Source: an uncultured Actinomycetes bacterium (GTDB lineage: Bacteria > Actinomycetota > Thermoleophilia > Solirubrobacterales > Solirubrobacteraceae). Taken from it: a DNA stretch of 64,000 bases. The position numbers were made by a program, and so were the translations under genes. Shown here piece after piece: positions 38,176 to 46,395 of the stretch. The notes beneath the pieces are model-generated. The model ran no database searches. It was not told the origin of the DNA and was given only the letters and a program-made list of their open reading frames with translations. Position 1 is the first letter of the stretch. Each line of letters starts with the position of its first letter. The stretch covers positions 1 through 64,000 of the forward strand of contig CALAQT010000423.1 of the NCBI GenBank assembly GCA_937888775.1, in the 5' to 3' direction.

Positions 38176-38345
38176 CCGCGACGCATGAGCCGGCCGACGG
38201 CCGCCATCAGCTCGTCGGTCTTCGCATTGCGCTCGTCGGCGGAAGGCGCTGCCGTTACGCAATGGTGGGCGTGGTCGTCGAGCAACCCGAGCGCATTGGG
38301 CGGCGGGGGCGCGGCTTCGATCGCCCGGGCGACCGCTCTGGGGGC
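38176..38345 (-). pseudogene. CsoR-like metal-sensing repressor remnant
   Basis: A minus-strand frame contains ALGLLDDHAHHCVTAA and KTDELMAAVGRLMRRG, matching the C-terminal half of CsoR/RcnR-type repressors, including the His and Cys four residues apart that bind Cu(I) in CsoR. The N-terminal helix with VEGQVRGI and the first Cys ligand is not found upstream; that part reads as low-complexity Ala/Pro. No copper gene is adjacent. I regard it as a degraded relic. The remainder of the 314-bp gap 38094-38407 shows nothing else. Confidence 0.4.
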
Positions 38346-38407
38346 CGCGTCGTCTTCGTGCTCGTATGCGGCGGTGGCGATGCTTGGGACCCCCACGGCT
38401 CGTCGCC

Positions 38408-39154
38408 TCAGGACTGACAGACCGGGCACCAGTAGCTGGTCCGGCCGGCAACCGTGGCGCGCTCCAGGGAGTGCCCGCAGCGCGGGCAGGATCCGCCCCG
38501 CTGCCGGGCCTTGACGAACCCGCCCGTGTGTACCCCGCCCTTGCGGATCGCCGAGCGGATTGCCGAGCGCAACTCACGGCGCAGGCGGTCGAGCTCTTCC
38601 TCGGTCAGATCGCCGGTGGAATGGGTGGGGGTGAGCCGGGCCTGCCACAGCGTCTGGTCGGCCAGCAGGTTGCCCACTCCCGCGATCGCGTGCTGATCGA
38701 GCAGCCGGGCCTTGAGCGGGGTGTGGCCGGCTCCGATCCGCCGACGGAACTCCGCGCGGCTGACGTCGGCCGCATCGGGTCCGACATGATCGAAGTCGGG
38801 GTTGAGGATCGCGCGGCTGAGGCGGCGCTTGTCACGCAGGGCAAAGCGGGTCCCATCGTCGAACTCGACCGTCAAGCGGTCCCAGCGCGAGGCGTGATCG
38901 GGCCCGTCGAGTGCGATCGAGCCGGCCATGCCGAGGTGCAGGCCCAGGGTGGGCCCGTCGGCCGTGTCCAGCCACAGGAACTTGCCGCGGCGATGCGCCG
39001 CGACCAGCCGGTGGCCAGCCAGCGCATCGGCGATCTCGCCCGGCGCGTGGGGCCGGCACACATAGGTGTCGCGGTCGTCCACGTGCGTGATCCGGCGGCC
39101 CAGCACGGTTGCCAGCCGCTGGCGGGCTCGTTCCGCCTCTGGAAGCTCGGGCAT
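38408..39154 (-). CDS. Fpg/Nei-family DNA glycosylase-AP lyase
   Basis: 248 residues. Mature N-terminus PELPEAE supplies catalytic Pro and Glu. The helix-two-turn-helix region has HAIAGVGNLLADQTLWQARL with the conserved Asn, and the zinc finger is CPRCG with WCPVC at the C-terminus. It excises oxidised bases; the group lacks some Fpg loop residues and is probably nearer actinobacterial Nei than MutM. ATG 39154. Monocistronic. Confidence 0.93.
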   Translation of the reverse strand: MPELPEAERARQRLATVLGRRITHVDDRDTYVCRPHAPGEIADALAGHRLVAAHRRGKFLWLDTADGPTLGLHLGMAGSIALDGPDHASRWDRLTVEFDDGTRFALRDKRRLSRAILNPDFDHVGPDAADVSRAEFRRRIGAGHTPLKARLLDQHAIAGVGNLLADQTLWQARLTPTHSTGDLTEEELDRLRRELRSAIRSAIRKGGVHTGGFVKARQRGGSCPRCGHSLERATVAGRTSYWCPVCQS

Positions 39155-39237
39155 CGGCTCAGCCTATCCGGGCCGGCCTGGTGTCAAATCACGACACCGG
39201 CGCGCCTGCGAGTCTCGCCCCGCGGGACGACCGCAAG

Positions 39238-39771
39238 TCAGGCGGGACTTCCGCCGGACGAAGTGACTCCGGGTGGTGCCAGCGTCCGTTCTTGCGTCGG
39301 CGACTCAGGCGACTGCGACAGCGCGCCACCCGGATCCTCGTCGGAGTGGACGACCAGTACGGGCACCGGGCTGTGATGAAGCGCGTATTGGCTGACGCTG
39401 CCCGTCAGCGAGGCAGTCAGCGGGCTCCGGCCGCGGGATCCCATTACCAGTAGGTCGTGGTCGCCCTCGCGCAGGCGGGACATCAGCGCGTCGCGGATTG
39501 GCTCATGGCTGAGGATCTTCGTCACGGGCACCGACTGCGGGACACGATCGACGGCGTCGCGCAGGGCGTTCTGCGCCTCGCGCTCCAGATCGGCGGTCAG
39601 CGGTCCGATCGCCGGGATCGTCAGTGGCGTGCAGGCCCAGGACGGAGGCCGGCAGACCGCGGTCAGGATCGAAAGCCGCGCGCGATTGGAGATCGCGATG
39701 TCGATCGCCTCGGTCATAGCCCGCTCGGCGTGCGAGGAGCCGTCAACGCAAACAAGGATGTTCCGGAACAT
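39238..39771 (-). CDS. Universal stress protein (UspA family)
   Basis: 177 residues. MFRNILVCVDGSSHAERAM at the start and the ATP-binding motif GSRGRSPLTASLTGSVSQY (G-2x-G-9x-G-S/T) define an ATP-binding UspA protein; HSPVPVLVVH closes the fold. An acidic, Ser/Pro-rich tail of about 30 residues follows. ATG 39771. Divergent from a MarR gene, with 11-bp direct repeats between them that probably control both. Confidence 0.92.
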   Translation of the reverse strand: MFRNILVCVDGSSHAERAMTEAIDIAISNRARLSILTAVCRPPSWACTPLTIPAIGPLTADLEREAQNALRDAVDRVPQSVPVTKILSHEPIRDALMSRLREGDHDLLVMGSRGRSPLTASLTGSVSQYALHHSPVPVLVVHSDEDPGGALSQSPESPTQERTLAPPGVTSSGGSPA

Positions 39772-39796
39772 GGATCGAGGTCTCCAACGATTAACC

Positions 39797-39822
39797 TAGC
39801 ATGCCAAACATTAGCATGCCAA
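39797..39822. promoter_or_regulatory. Direct repeats in the UspA-MarR divergent promoter region
   Basis: TAGCATGCCAA occurs at 39797-39807 and 39812-39822, 15 bp apart. GCATGC in each is itself palindromic, and this short stretch is AT-richer than its surroundings. Probable regulator sites, perhaps for the MarR protein encoded 21 bp downstream. Confidence 0.65.
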
Positions 39823-39843
39823 GTGCTGTTATTCTGAGCAGCG

Positions 39844-40320
39844 ATGGCGCTTGAGATGAGCACTCCGCCCGACAGCCGCGTCGACGGCTTCCTGCTCGCG
39901 TTTGACGGCTTCGCTCAGGCGGTGAGGCGGGCGCGCGGCGCCACCGCGCAGGTCAGGCAAGACGCATTGACGCTCTCGCAGCACTCGCTGCTGCAGGCGC
40001 TGTCGGCACGGGAGGCCGCCCGGGTGCAGGAGCTTGCGGCCGAGGCTGGGATCACGCCGTCGACGGCGACGCGGATCCTGGACGTGCTGGAGCGCCGGGC
40101 GATAGTGCGCCGGGCGCGTTCGCTGGAGGACCGCCGCGGCGTGACGGTGACCCTGACTGCGCTGGGGCGCGAGGCATTGCGTCGCCAGGACGCCTGGTTG
40201 CGAGGTCGCCAGCGTGCCTTCTACGCGGCCCTGCCCTCCGGGGAACGCGAGCTGGCGCCGGACCTGCTGATTCGCCTGGCGGCGCTGATCGATGAGCTCG
40301 CCGCCGGCCCCGACGCTTAA
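39844..40320 (+). CDS. MarR-family transcriptional regulator
   Basis: 158 residues. Winged helix: ARVQELAAEAGITPSTATRILDVL as helix-turn-helix and RARSLEDRRGVTVTLTALG as wing with the typical DRRG turn. It likely controls itself and the divergent universal stress protein through the repeats at 39797-39822. ATG 39844; ATG 39856 is an alternative. Confidence 0.92.
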   Translation: MALEMSTPPDSRVDGFLLAFDGFAQAVRRARGATAQVRQDALTLSQHSLLQALSAREAARVQELAAEAGITPSTATRILDVLERRAIVRRARSLEDRRGVTVTLTALGREALRRQDAWLRGRQRAFYAALPSGERELAPDLLIRLAALIDELAAGPDA

Positions 40321-40474
40321 GAGGCCCCGGCCCGATTCCAAGACGCATCACGCCGGCTGATCGGCGGCGATGTTCACAAGAGGTACACATGATCTGCACA
40401 CAGGGGCTACAGGCCGCCTCGGCGCCGTCCATATACATCGAGCTTCGTAATCGTTGCGATCAAGGAGCCATCAG

Positions 40475-42175
40475 ATGTCAGGACGTTTCAAGCTCGGCGG
40501 GCTGGCGGCGGCGGCGCTCGCCGCGGGCGCCCTCTCGGCACCGGTGACGGCGCTCGCGGGGCATGCCCACCCACGGTCTGAACCGGCTCGGCGAGCCGAG
40601 GTTCGGCAAGGCCTACAGCACGTGCTGGTGATCTCGGTCGACGGTATGCACCAGTCCGACCTGGAGTGGTATGCGCGCAACCATCCGAATTCAGAGCTGG
40701 CCGCGCTCGCAGAGCACGGCGCCCAATACGCCAATGCGCAGACCCAGGTCCCGTCGGACTCATTCCCCGGAACGGTCGGCATGTTCACCGGCGGGGATCC
40801 GCGCGTGACCGGGGTCTACTACGACGACGAGTACAACCATGCCCTGTTGCCGCCCGGCACGACGACGTGCACCCCGGGGCTGGCGCTGGGGTCGCCGGTG
40901 ATCTACGACTCGCCGGTCGACATCAATTCGAGGCGGCTGGACGCCGGCGAGGGACTTTCGGGGCTGCCGGGCAGCATCCTGCAGATGACCGGCCACCCGC
41001 AATCGCTGATCGTGCCGTCCGGCCTGCCCGTCGATCCCAACACATGCACGCCGGTCTACCCGCATCAGTACCTGGGGGTCAACACCGTCTTCAACGTCGC
41101 CCACGATGCAGGGCTGCGGACGGCCTACTCGGACAAGCACCCAGCCTACGAGATCCTCGACGGACCCTCTGGCAACGGGATCGACGACCTGTTCACGCCG
41201 GAGATCGACAGTCTCGCGCTGGAGCCCAACGGGACCCGGTACCCGGGTAATGACACCACCTGGACGAGCGACAACGCCGCCACGATGCAGTACGACTCCT
41301 ACAAGGTCCAGGCGGTCATAAACGAGATCGATGGCTATAACCACAGCCGCGGCGAGAAGGTCGGCGTTCCGGCCATCTTCGGGATGAACTTCCAGACCGT
41401 CTCGACGGCCGAGAAGCTCCCGACCTCCGACGGCCTGAGGGGCGGCTACTACCCCGGCGCCACCGATCCGGGGCCGCTGTTGCAGCAGGCGCTGGATTAC
41501 ATCAACGACCAGATGGCCAGGATGGTCTCAGAGCTGCGAGCCCAGGGAGTGGCGGACTCGACGGCGATCATCTTCACGGCCAAGCATGGCCAGTCGCCGA
41601 AGGACCCCAATCAACTCACCCGGATCGACGACGGTCCGATCATCGCCGGGATCAACGCCGCCTGGACGCAGGCCCATCCGGGCGCCGGGGCGCTCGTGGC
41701 GGCGTCCAGCGACGACGATGGGATGCTGCTTTGGCTCAGCGACCGCTCGCCCGAGGCGACCAGCTTCGTCGAGCGCTATCTGCTGACTCATCCGGCGACC
41801 GGCAACACAGCGACGGGAGGCTCACGGACGCTTCAAGCCTCCGGTCTGGCCCAGGTTTACGCCGGGGACGGGGCGGCACAGAACTTCGGCGTGCCGGTCA
41901 GCGACCCCCACCATCCCGACATCGTGGGGGTGGTCCAGCAGGGTGTGGTCTACACGGGTGCAACCGCCAAGATCGCCGAGCACGGGGGCGCCAATCCGGA
42001 GGATCGCGACGTCCCGCTGGTGGTCTACGCACCCGCGGCCGTGGGCGCCAACCTGATCGGCCAGACGGTGAAGACCGAGCAGATCGCACCCACCATCCTG
42101 CGGCTCCTGGGCCTGGATCCCCAAAGCCTCGACGCGGTTCGCATCGAAGGCACCCGGGTTCTGCCAGGCCTGTAA
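40475..42175 (+). CDS. Secreted nucleotide pyrophosphatase/phosphodiesterase (alkaline phosphatase superfamily)
   Basis: 566 residues. Signal peptide KLGGLAAAALAAGALS up to ALA-GHA. Catalytic domain: HVLVISVDGMHQSD with the first metal Asp, the nucleophile region VPSDSFPGTVGMFTGGDPR, FTAKHGQSP and AEHGG with metal His residues, all typical of type I phosphodiesterases. It would cleave phosphodiester or pyrophosphate bonds outside the membrane for phosphate scavenging. ATG 40475 has AAGGAG 7 bases upstream. A strong hairpin follows. Confidence 0.9.
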   Translation: MSGRFKLGGLAAAALAAGALSAPVTALAGHAHPRSEPARRAEVRQGLQHVLVISVDGMHQSDLEWYARNHPNSELAALAEHGAQYANAQTQVPSDSFPGTVGMFTGGDPRVTGVYYDDEYNHALLPPGTTTCTPGLALGSPVIYDSPVDINSRRLDAGEGLSGLPGSILQMTGHPQSLIVPSGLPVDPNTCTPVYPHQYLGVNTVFNVAHDAGLRTAYSDKHPAYEILDGPSGNGIDDLFTPEIDSLALEPNGTRYPGNDTTWTSDNAATMQYDSYKVQAVINEIDGYNHSRGEKVGVPAIFGMNFQTVSTAEKLPTSDGLRGGYYPGATDPGPLLQQALDYINDQMARMVSELRAQGVADSTAIIFTAKHGQSPKDPNQLTRIDDGPIIAGINAAWTQAHPGAGALVAASSDDDGMLLWLSDRSPEATSFVERYLLTHPATGNTATGGSRTLQASGLAQVYAGDGAAQNFGVPVSDPHHPDIVGVVQQGVVYTGATAKIAEHGGANPEDRDVPLVVYAPAAVGANLIGQTVKTEQIAPTILRLLGLDPQSLDAVRIEGTRVLPGL

Positions 42176-42191
42176 CAGGACGCCGCGAGAC

Positions 42192-42231
42192 CTCGCCGGG
42201 CGCCATTTCTCCTCCTTTGGCGCCCGGCGAG
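42192..42231 (+). terminator. Hairpin terminator after the phosphodiesterase gene
   Basis: CTCGCCGGGCGCCA and TGGCGCCCGGCGAG are perfect 14-bp arms around a 12-base pyrimidine loop (42206-42217), starting 16 bp after the stop. No T-tract. One of the two strongest terminator-like hairpins in the window. Confidence 0.8.
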
Positions 42232-42297
42232 TCAACCAGTGGGGCACAGGCGCAACGGGGGTCGACGCGTCCCGGCGGGGGGTCGCCGGGGCGCGTC

Positions 42298-42385
42298 GTG
42301 CGCTCCGGCACCCCCTGGCGTGGCGGGTGCGTCGGACGCTCCGGCACCTCTGGGCTAGCGCGCGCGTCGCGCGCTACGACACCCC
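42298..42385. repeat. Degenerate GC-rich direct repeats, no gene
   Basis: CGCTCCGGCACC occurs twice, about 38 bp apart, and a looser third copy reads CGCTACGACACC. They lie in the 264-bp stretch between the terminator and the KAS III gene, which otherwise has no coding signal. Confidence 0.55.
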
Positions 42386-42495
42386 CGGGGTTCCTCGATG
42401 CAGGGGTTTCGCGTCGGGGTTGGGTGGCTCTGATACCCCCCGGCTGTCGGGTTTGGGCCACCCGCGGTTGGAATCCGGCGCACAATTGACGCACC

Positions 42496-43512
42496 GTGTG
42501 TGATGTGACTGCGACCACCAGCCAGCCTGAGACGCTGGCGCTGCCCGATCCGCCGATGCCCAGGCGGGTCGGCTGCGCCGTCGCCTCGGTGGGGGTGAGT
42601 GTGCCCGAGCGGATCGTCGCCAACGCCGAGATCGCTCAGCGCCTGGGCGTCGACGAGGCCTGGATCGAGCGGCGCACGGGGATCCGTACGCGACGGATCG
42701 CTGAGCCGCACGAGCGCCTGGAGACCCACGCGACCCGCGCTGCGCGGCGAGCGCTGGAGCGCGCCGGGGTCGCCGCGCAGGACGTCGATCTGATCGTCGT
42801 CGCCACCACCACCGCGGATGAGCTGATGCCGGGGACGGCGCCGCTGGTGGCCCACGCCCTGGGGGCGACCCGGGCGGGCGCGTTCGACGTCGGTTCGGCG
42901 TGCACCGGATTCCTGTCGGCGCTGGCGGTCGGCGCATCGGCGATCGAAGCCGGCCGGGCCCTTTGCGTCGTCGTGGTCGGGGCGGACTTCATGTCCCGGA
43001 TCACCGATCCACAGGATCGCGTCACCGCGGCGGTGTTCGCCGACGGGGCCGGCGCAGTGGTGCTGCAGGACACCATCGCACCCGGTCGCATCAGCCCGAT
43101 CGTGCTGGGCGCCGACGGCGCCGGTGCGGATCACATCATCGCTCGGCGCTCTGACGGGATGATCAGGATGCGCGGCCACGAAACCTTCCGCGAGGCCGTG
43201 GCGCAGCTGACGCTCACTACGCTGCACGCGGTCAGGGCGGCCGGCTTGGGACTTTCCGACGTCGAGCTGTTCGTCTACCACCAGGCCAACGGGCGGATCC
43301 TGGCCGCCGTCGGCGAGCGGCTCGGCCTGTCCGCGGGGCGCGTGGTGGACTGCATCGGCGAGTACGGCAACACCTCGGCCGCGACGCTGCCGCTGGCACT
43401 GGAGTTCAGCGAGCGTCACGGGCTGCTCAGCGAAGGCGACCGGGTCCTGCTCGGGGCCTTCGGCGCCGGCTTCACCTGGGGTGCCACGGTGATCGAATGG
43501 GGCCGGCCATGA
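42496..43512 (+). CDS. 3-oxoacyl-ACP synthase III (KAS III/FabH-like)
   Basis: 338 residues. Active-site triad Cys136 (SACTGFL), His262 (YHQANGRIL) and Asn292 (YGNTSAATLPLAL). WIERRTGIRTRRIA near the N-terminus is typical of FabH. It condenses an acyl-CoA with malonyl-ACP or another carboxylated extender. It is first in a three-gene operon with a carboxyltransferase and a thioester reductase, whose genes overlap by ATGA, and no fatty-acid synthase genes are near, so a dedicated pathway is more likely than general fatty-acid initiation. GTG start at 42496 after an about 20-residue variable N-terminus. Confidence 0.92.
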   Translation: MCDVTATTSQPETLALPDPPMPRRVGCAVASVGVSVPERIVANAEIAQRLGVDEAWIERRTGIRTRRIAEPHERLETHATRAARRALERAGVAAQDVDLIVVATTTADELMPGTAPLVAHALGATRAGAFDVGSACTGFLSALAVGASAIEAGRALCVVVVGADFMSRITDPQDRVTAAVFADGAGAVVLQDTIAPGRISPIVLGADGAGADHIIARRSDGMIRMRGHETFREAVAQLTLTTLHAVRAAGLGLSDVELFVYHQANGRILAAVGERLGLSAGRVVDCIGEYGNTSAATLPLALEFSERHGLLSEGDRVLLGAFGAGFTWGATVIEWGRP

Positions 43513-44927
43513 GCCTGGCGCTCGCCGAGCGGTCCGACACCGCGCTGAGCCCGTTCGAGCGCCTGGAGCTGCTCTGCGACCGGGACTCGATGCAGGTGAT
43601 CCGCTCCGACGTGGTCTCCAATGCGATGGCCGACCGGTCCCGCGCGGGCGACGGCGTGGTCGGCGGTGCGGGTCTGGTCGATGGACGACCGGTGTTCTGT
43701 TACGCCCAGGACTCGAGCTATGCCGGCGGCAGTCTGGGGGAGGCGCACGCGAACACGATCGTGCGCGTGCTGGAGCTGGCCGAGCGGGCGCGCGCCCCGG
43801 TCGTCGGCTTCGTCTCATCCGGTGGCGCACGCATGCAGGAGGGCGTGGCGGCACTGGCTGGCTACGGTCGGATCTTCCGCCGCACGGTCGCGCTTTCGGG
43901 CCAGGTTCCGCAGATCTCGATCATCACCGGCCTGTCAGCAGGCGGCGGCGCCTATTCGCCCGCGCTGACCGACTGGGTCGTGATGACCGAGGAATCGAGC
44001 ATGTTCTTGACGGGCCCCGGTGTCCTGCGCGACGCGCTCGGTGAGCGGGTCACCCCTCAGCAGCTCGGCGGCCCCCGCGTGCACGAGCGCAATGGTGTCT
44101 GCCACTTCGTGTCGCGCAGCGACGTCGACGCGACCTACCTGGCCCGGGATCTGCTCGGCTATCTGCCCGGGCATCGCACGCAGCCAGCGCCTGTGGCGGC
44201 GCCCCGGCCGGCCACCGGTCGCGACCCGGCCGCCTCGGTGCCCCGGGAATCGCGTCGTGTGTATGACGTGCGCGACGTGATCGGTGCGCTGGTCGACGGT
44301 GGCGAGCTGCTGGAGGTCTCCAGCGGCTGGGCGCGCAACCTGCTCACGGGGATGGCCAGGATCGACGGCCGGCCTGTCGGGGTGATCGCCAACCAGCCCC
44401 GGTATCTGGGTGGCGTGCTGGACGCCGACAGCTCGCAGAAGGGTGCACGGTTCGTCTCCCGCTGCGATTCGTTCGGGATCCCGCTGCTGGTGCTGGTCGA
44501 CACGCCCGGGTACATGCCGGGCACCCGTCAGGAGTCGGCGGGCGTGATCAGGTTCGGCGCATCGCTCGTGCACGCGTTCGCGCAGGCGACCGTGCCGCGG
44601 GTCACGCTGATCCTGCGCAAGGCGTTCGGCGGCGCGTTTATCGCGATGAACTCCAAGGACCTGGGGGCCGACTACGTGTTCGCGTGGCCGCAGGCCGAGA
44701 TCGGCGTGATGGGAGCCCACCCGGCGGTGGGGATCATCCATCGTCGCGAGCTCGCCGCCGCCGCCGACCCGGAAGCCGAGCGGGCGCGGCTGGCCCGGGA
44801 GTACGCCAGCGCCCAGCTCAGCCCGGAGGTGGCCGCGGCGGCCGGCTACGTGGATGAGCTGATCACCCCGGGCGAAACCCGTGAGCGCCTGAGTTGGGCG
44901 TTGCGCTCGCTGGCGGGTGGCGCATGA
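43509..44927 (+). CDS. Acyl-CoA carboxylase carboxyltransferase (PccB/AccD-like)
   Basis: 472 residues, a little short for PccB (about 520). N-terminal acyl-CoA half: FVSSGGARMQEGVAALAGYG, then GLSAGGGAYSPALTDWVVM and LGGPRVHERNGVCHF. C-terminal carboxybiotin half: IDGRPVGVIANQPRYLGGVL, LVDTPGYMPGTRQES, RKAFGGAFIAMNSKDLGADY. It transfers carboxylate from carboxybiotin to an acyl-CoA. No biotin carboxylase or carrier gene is in the window. ATG overlaps the KAS III stop, and its own stop overlaps the reductase ATG, so it likely makes the extender unit used by the KAS III. Confidence 0.93.
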   Translation: MSLALAERSDTALSPFERLELLCDRDSMQVIRSDVVSNAMADRSRAGDGVVGGAGLVDGRPVFCYAQDSSYAGGSLGEAHANTIVRVLELAERARAPVVGFVSSGGARMQEGVAALAGYGRIFRRTVALSGQVPQISIITGLSAGGGAYSPALTDWVVMTEESSMFLTGPGVLRDALGERVTPQQLGGPRVHERNGVCHFVSRSDVDATYLARDLLGYLPGHRTQPAPVAAPRPATGRDPAASVPRESRRVYDVRDVIGALVDGGELLEVSSGWARNLLTGMARIDGRPVGVIANQPRYLGGVLDADSSQKGARFVSRCDSFGIPLLVLVDTPGYMPGTRQESAGVIRFGASLVHAFAQATVPRVTLILRKAFGGAFIAMNSKDLGADYVFAWPQAEIGVMGAHPAVGIIHRRELAAAADPEAERARLAREYASAQLSPEVAAAAGYVDELITPGETRERLSWALRSLAGGA

Positions 44928-46048
44928 GCACCGGCGACGGAGCCGTCCTGTTGACTGGGGCGACCGGCTTTGTCGGGATGGAGCTGCTGGCTCGCTATCT
45001 GGAGCGCAGCGAGCGTCCGATCGTCGCGCTCGTGCGCGCCGACGACGACCATGCGGCCGCCGCGCGCGTGCAGGCCGTGCTGGCCAACCTGTTCGGCGCC
45101 CGAGCCCCGAAGTACGCGTCGCGGGTGGAGGCGGTCGCCGCCGAGCTGACCACCCCCGGGCTGGCCCTGGACCAAGGGCGCCGTGAACGCCTCGCGCAGC
45201 GCGTGACCAAGATCGTGCACAGCGCCGCGTCGGTCTCGTTCACGCAGCCGTTGGCCGAGGCGCGGGAGATCAACGTCGGAGGCACGCGGCGGATGTTGGA
45301 GTTCGCCCAGTTGGCTCGGTGCCTCGGAGGCCTGGAGCGCTACGGGCACGTCTCGACCGCCTACGTGGCCGGGACCCACGCGGGCCGCTTCGCCGAATCC
45401 GATCTCGACGTCGGCCAGGGCTTTCACAACGCCTACGAGCAGTCCAAGTTCGAGGCCGAACAGCTGGTCCGCTCACACGAGGGGCTCCCGTTCACGATCC
45501 TGCGCCCCAGCATCGTCGTCGGCGATCGCCACAGCGGCTGGACGGCCGCCTTCAACGTGCTCTACTGGCCACTGCGCGCGTTCGCCCGCGGCCTGTTCGA
45601 GGTCGTCCCCGCCGTCGAGAGCGCGCCCGTTGACGTGGTCTCGATCGACTACGTCGCCGACGCGATACACGAGCTGTGCGAAACCGACGGGGGCGTTGGG
45701 GAGACCTATCACCTGACCGCCGGCGTGCACGCGAGCACGATCGGCGAGATCGCCCAGCTGGCCAGCCGCTACTTCCGGCGCCCGTTGCCGCGCGTGCTCT
45801 CACCAGCTGAGTTCGGCGCGCTGGAGCCCGAGTCCAGCGAACGAAAAGCGATCGAGTCCAGCCGGGCGTATTTCCCCTACTTCTCGATCGGGACGGTGTT
45901 CGACCAGGCCGCCACCTGCGCGCGCCTGGATCCGGCCGGAATCTGCGTCTCGCCGCTGCGTGAGTACCTGGAGCGCCTGCTTGACTTCGCCACCCAGAGC
46001 CGGTGGGGGAAGCGGCCCATCGCCCGCTCTGACGCGCTGACGGCATGA
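44924..46048 (+). CDS. Thioester reductase / fatty acyl-CoA reductase-like SDR
   Basis: 374 residues of an extended SDR: NADP-binding LLTGATGFVGMELLARYLER, VHSAASVSFTQPLAEAREIN, VSTAYVAG and the active-site YEQSKFEAEQLV, then ILRPSIVVGDRHSGW. This arrangement is that of thioester-reductase domains and fatty acyl-CoA reductases, which release an aldehyde or alcohol from an acyl thioester. Last gene of the KAS III-carboxyltransferase operon, with a strong terminator just after it. Substrate unknown. Confidence 0.88.
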   Translation: MSTGDGAVLLTGATGFVGMELLARYLERSERPIVALVRADDDHAAAARVQAVLANLFGARAPKYASRVEAVAAELTTPGLALDQGRRERLAQRVTKIVHSAASVSFTQPLAEAREINVGGTRRMLEFAQLARCLGGLERYGHVSTAYVAGTHAGRFAESDLDVGQGFHNAYEQSKFEAEQLVRSHEGLPFTILRPSIVVGDRHSGWTAAFNVLYWPLRAFARGLFEVVPAVESAPVDVVSIDYVADAIHELCETDGGVGETYHLTAGVHASTIGEIAQLASRYFRRPLPRVLSPAEFGALEPESSERKAIESSRAYFPYFSIGTVFDQAATCARLDPAGICVSPLREYLERLLDFATQSRWGKRPIARSDALTA

Positions 46049-46050
46049 CC

Positions 46051-46083
46051 GGTCACAACCCCCCCGCCCGGGGGGTTGTGACC
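46051..46083 (+). terminator. Perfect 14-bp hairpin terminator
   Basis: GGTCACAACCCCCC and GGGGGGTTGTGACC pair perfectly around a 5-base loop, two bases after the thioester-reductase stop. It closes the KAS III operon and separates it from the zinc-ribbon gene at 46128. Confidence 0.85.
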
Positions 46084-46127
46084 CGCGCTGCCTTGCCCGG
46101 CCGCCGGTCCGCGAGGATCCTGGTCGG

Positions 46128-46364
46128 ATGCCCCAACTCGCCGATGTAGCCCGATTCCGCGCCGACGATCCGGATGCGCTCGTGACGGCCTCGCTGGCCT
46201 GCCCCATTTGCCTGCGCAGCGAGCAGGTGCAGTGGGAGGCCGCGCTGGACGGCTACGATCCGTCGGTGGAATGCCGATGCCCGACCTGCGAGGAGCACTG
46301 GCGCGTGTACCTGGCGCCTCAGCAGGCGCTGCGCCTCGGGCTGATGGACGCTCACGGCGACTGA
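46128..46364 (+). CDS. Small zinc-ribbon protein
   Basis: 78 residues. CPIC near residue 25, then CRCPTC about 20 residues later, form a probable four-Cys zinc ribbon; the C-terminus APQQALRLGLMDAHGD is helical. Possibly a nucleic-acid or protein-binding accessory. ATG 46128. It is 31 bp before the histidine kinase gene and may be co-transcribed with it. Confidence 0.7.
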   Translation: MPQLADVARFRADDPDALVTASLACPICLRSEQVQWEAALDGYDPSVECRCPTCEEHWRVYLAPQQALRLGLMDAHGD

Positions 46365-46395
46365 CGCCGTCACGACCATTGACGCCGGCGGCGCG

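Noticed and set aside
42355..43854. Long minus-strand open frame opposite the KAS III gene
   Set aside because: Pro/Arg-rich and antisense to a gene with an intact Cys-His-Asn triad.
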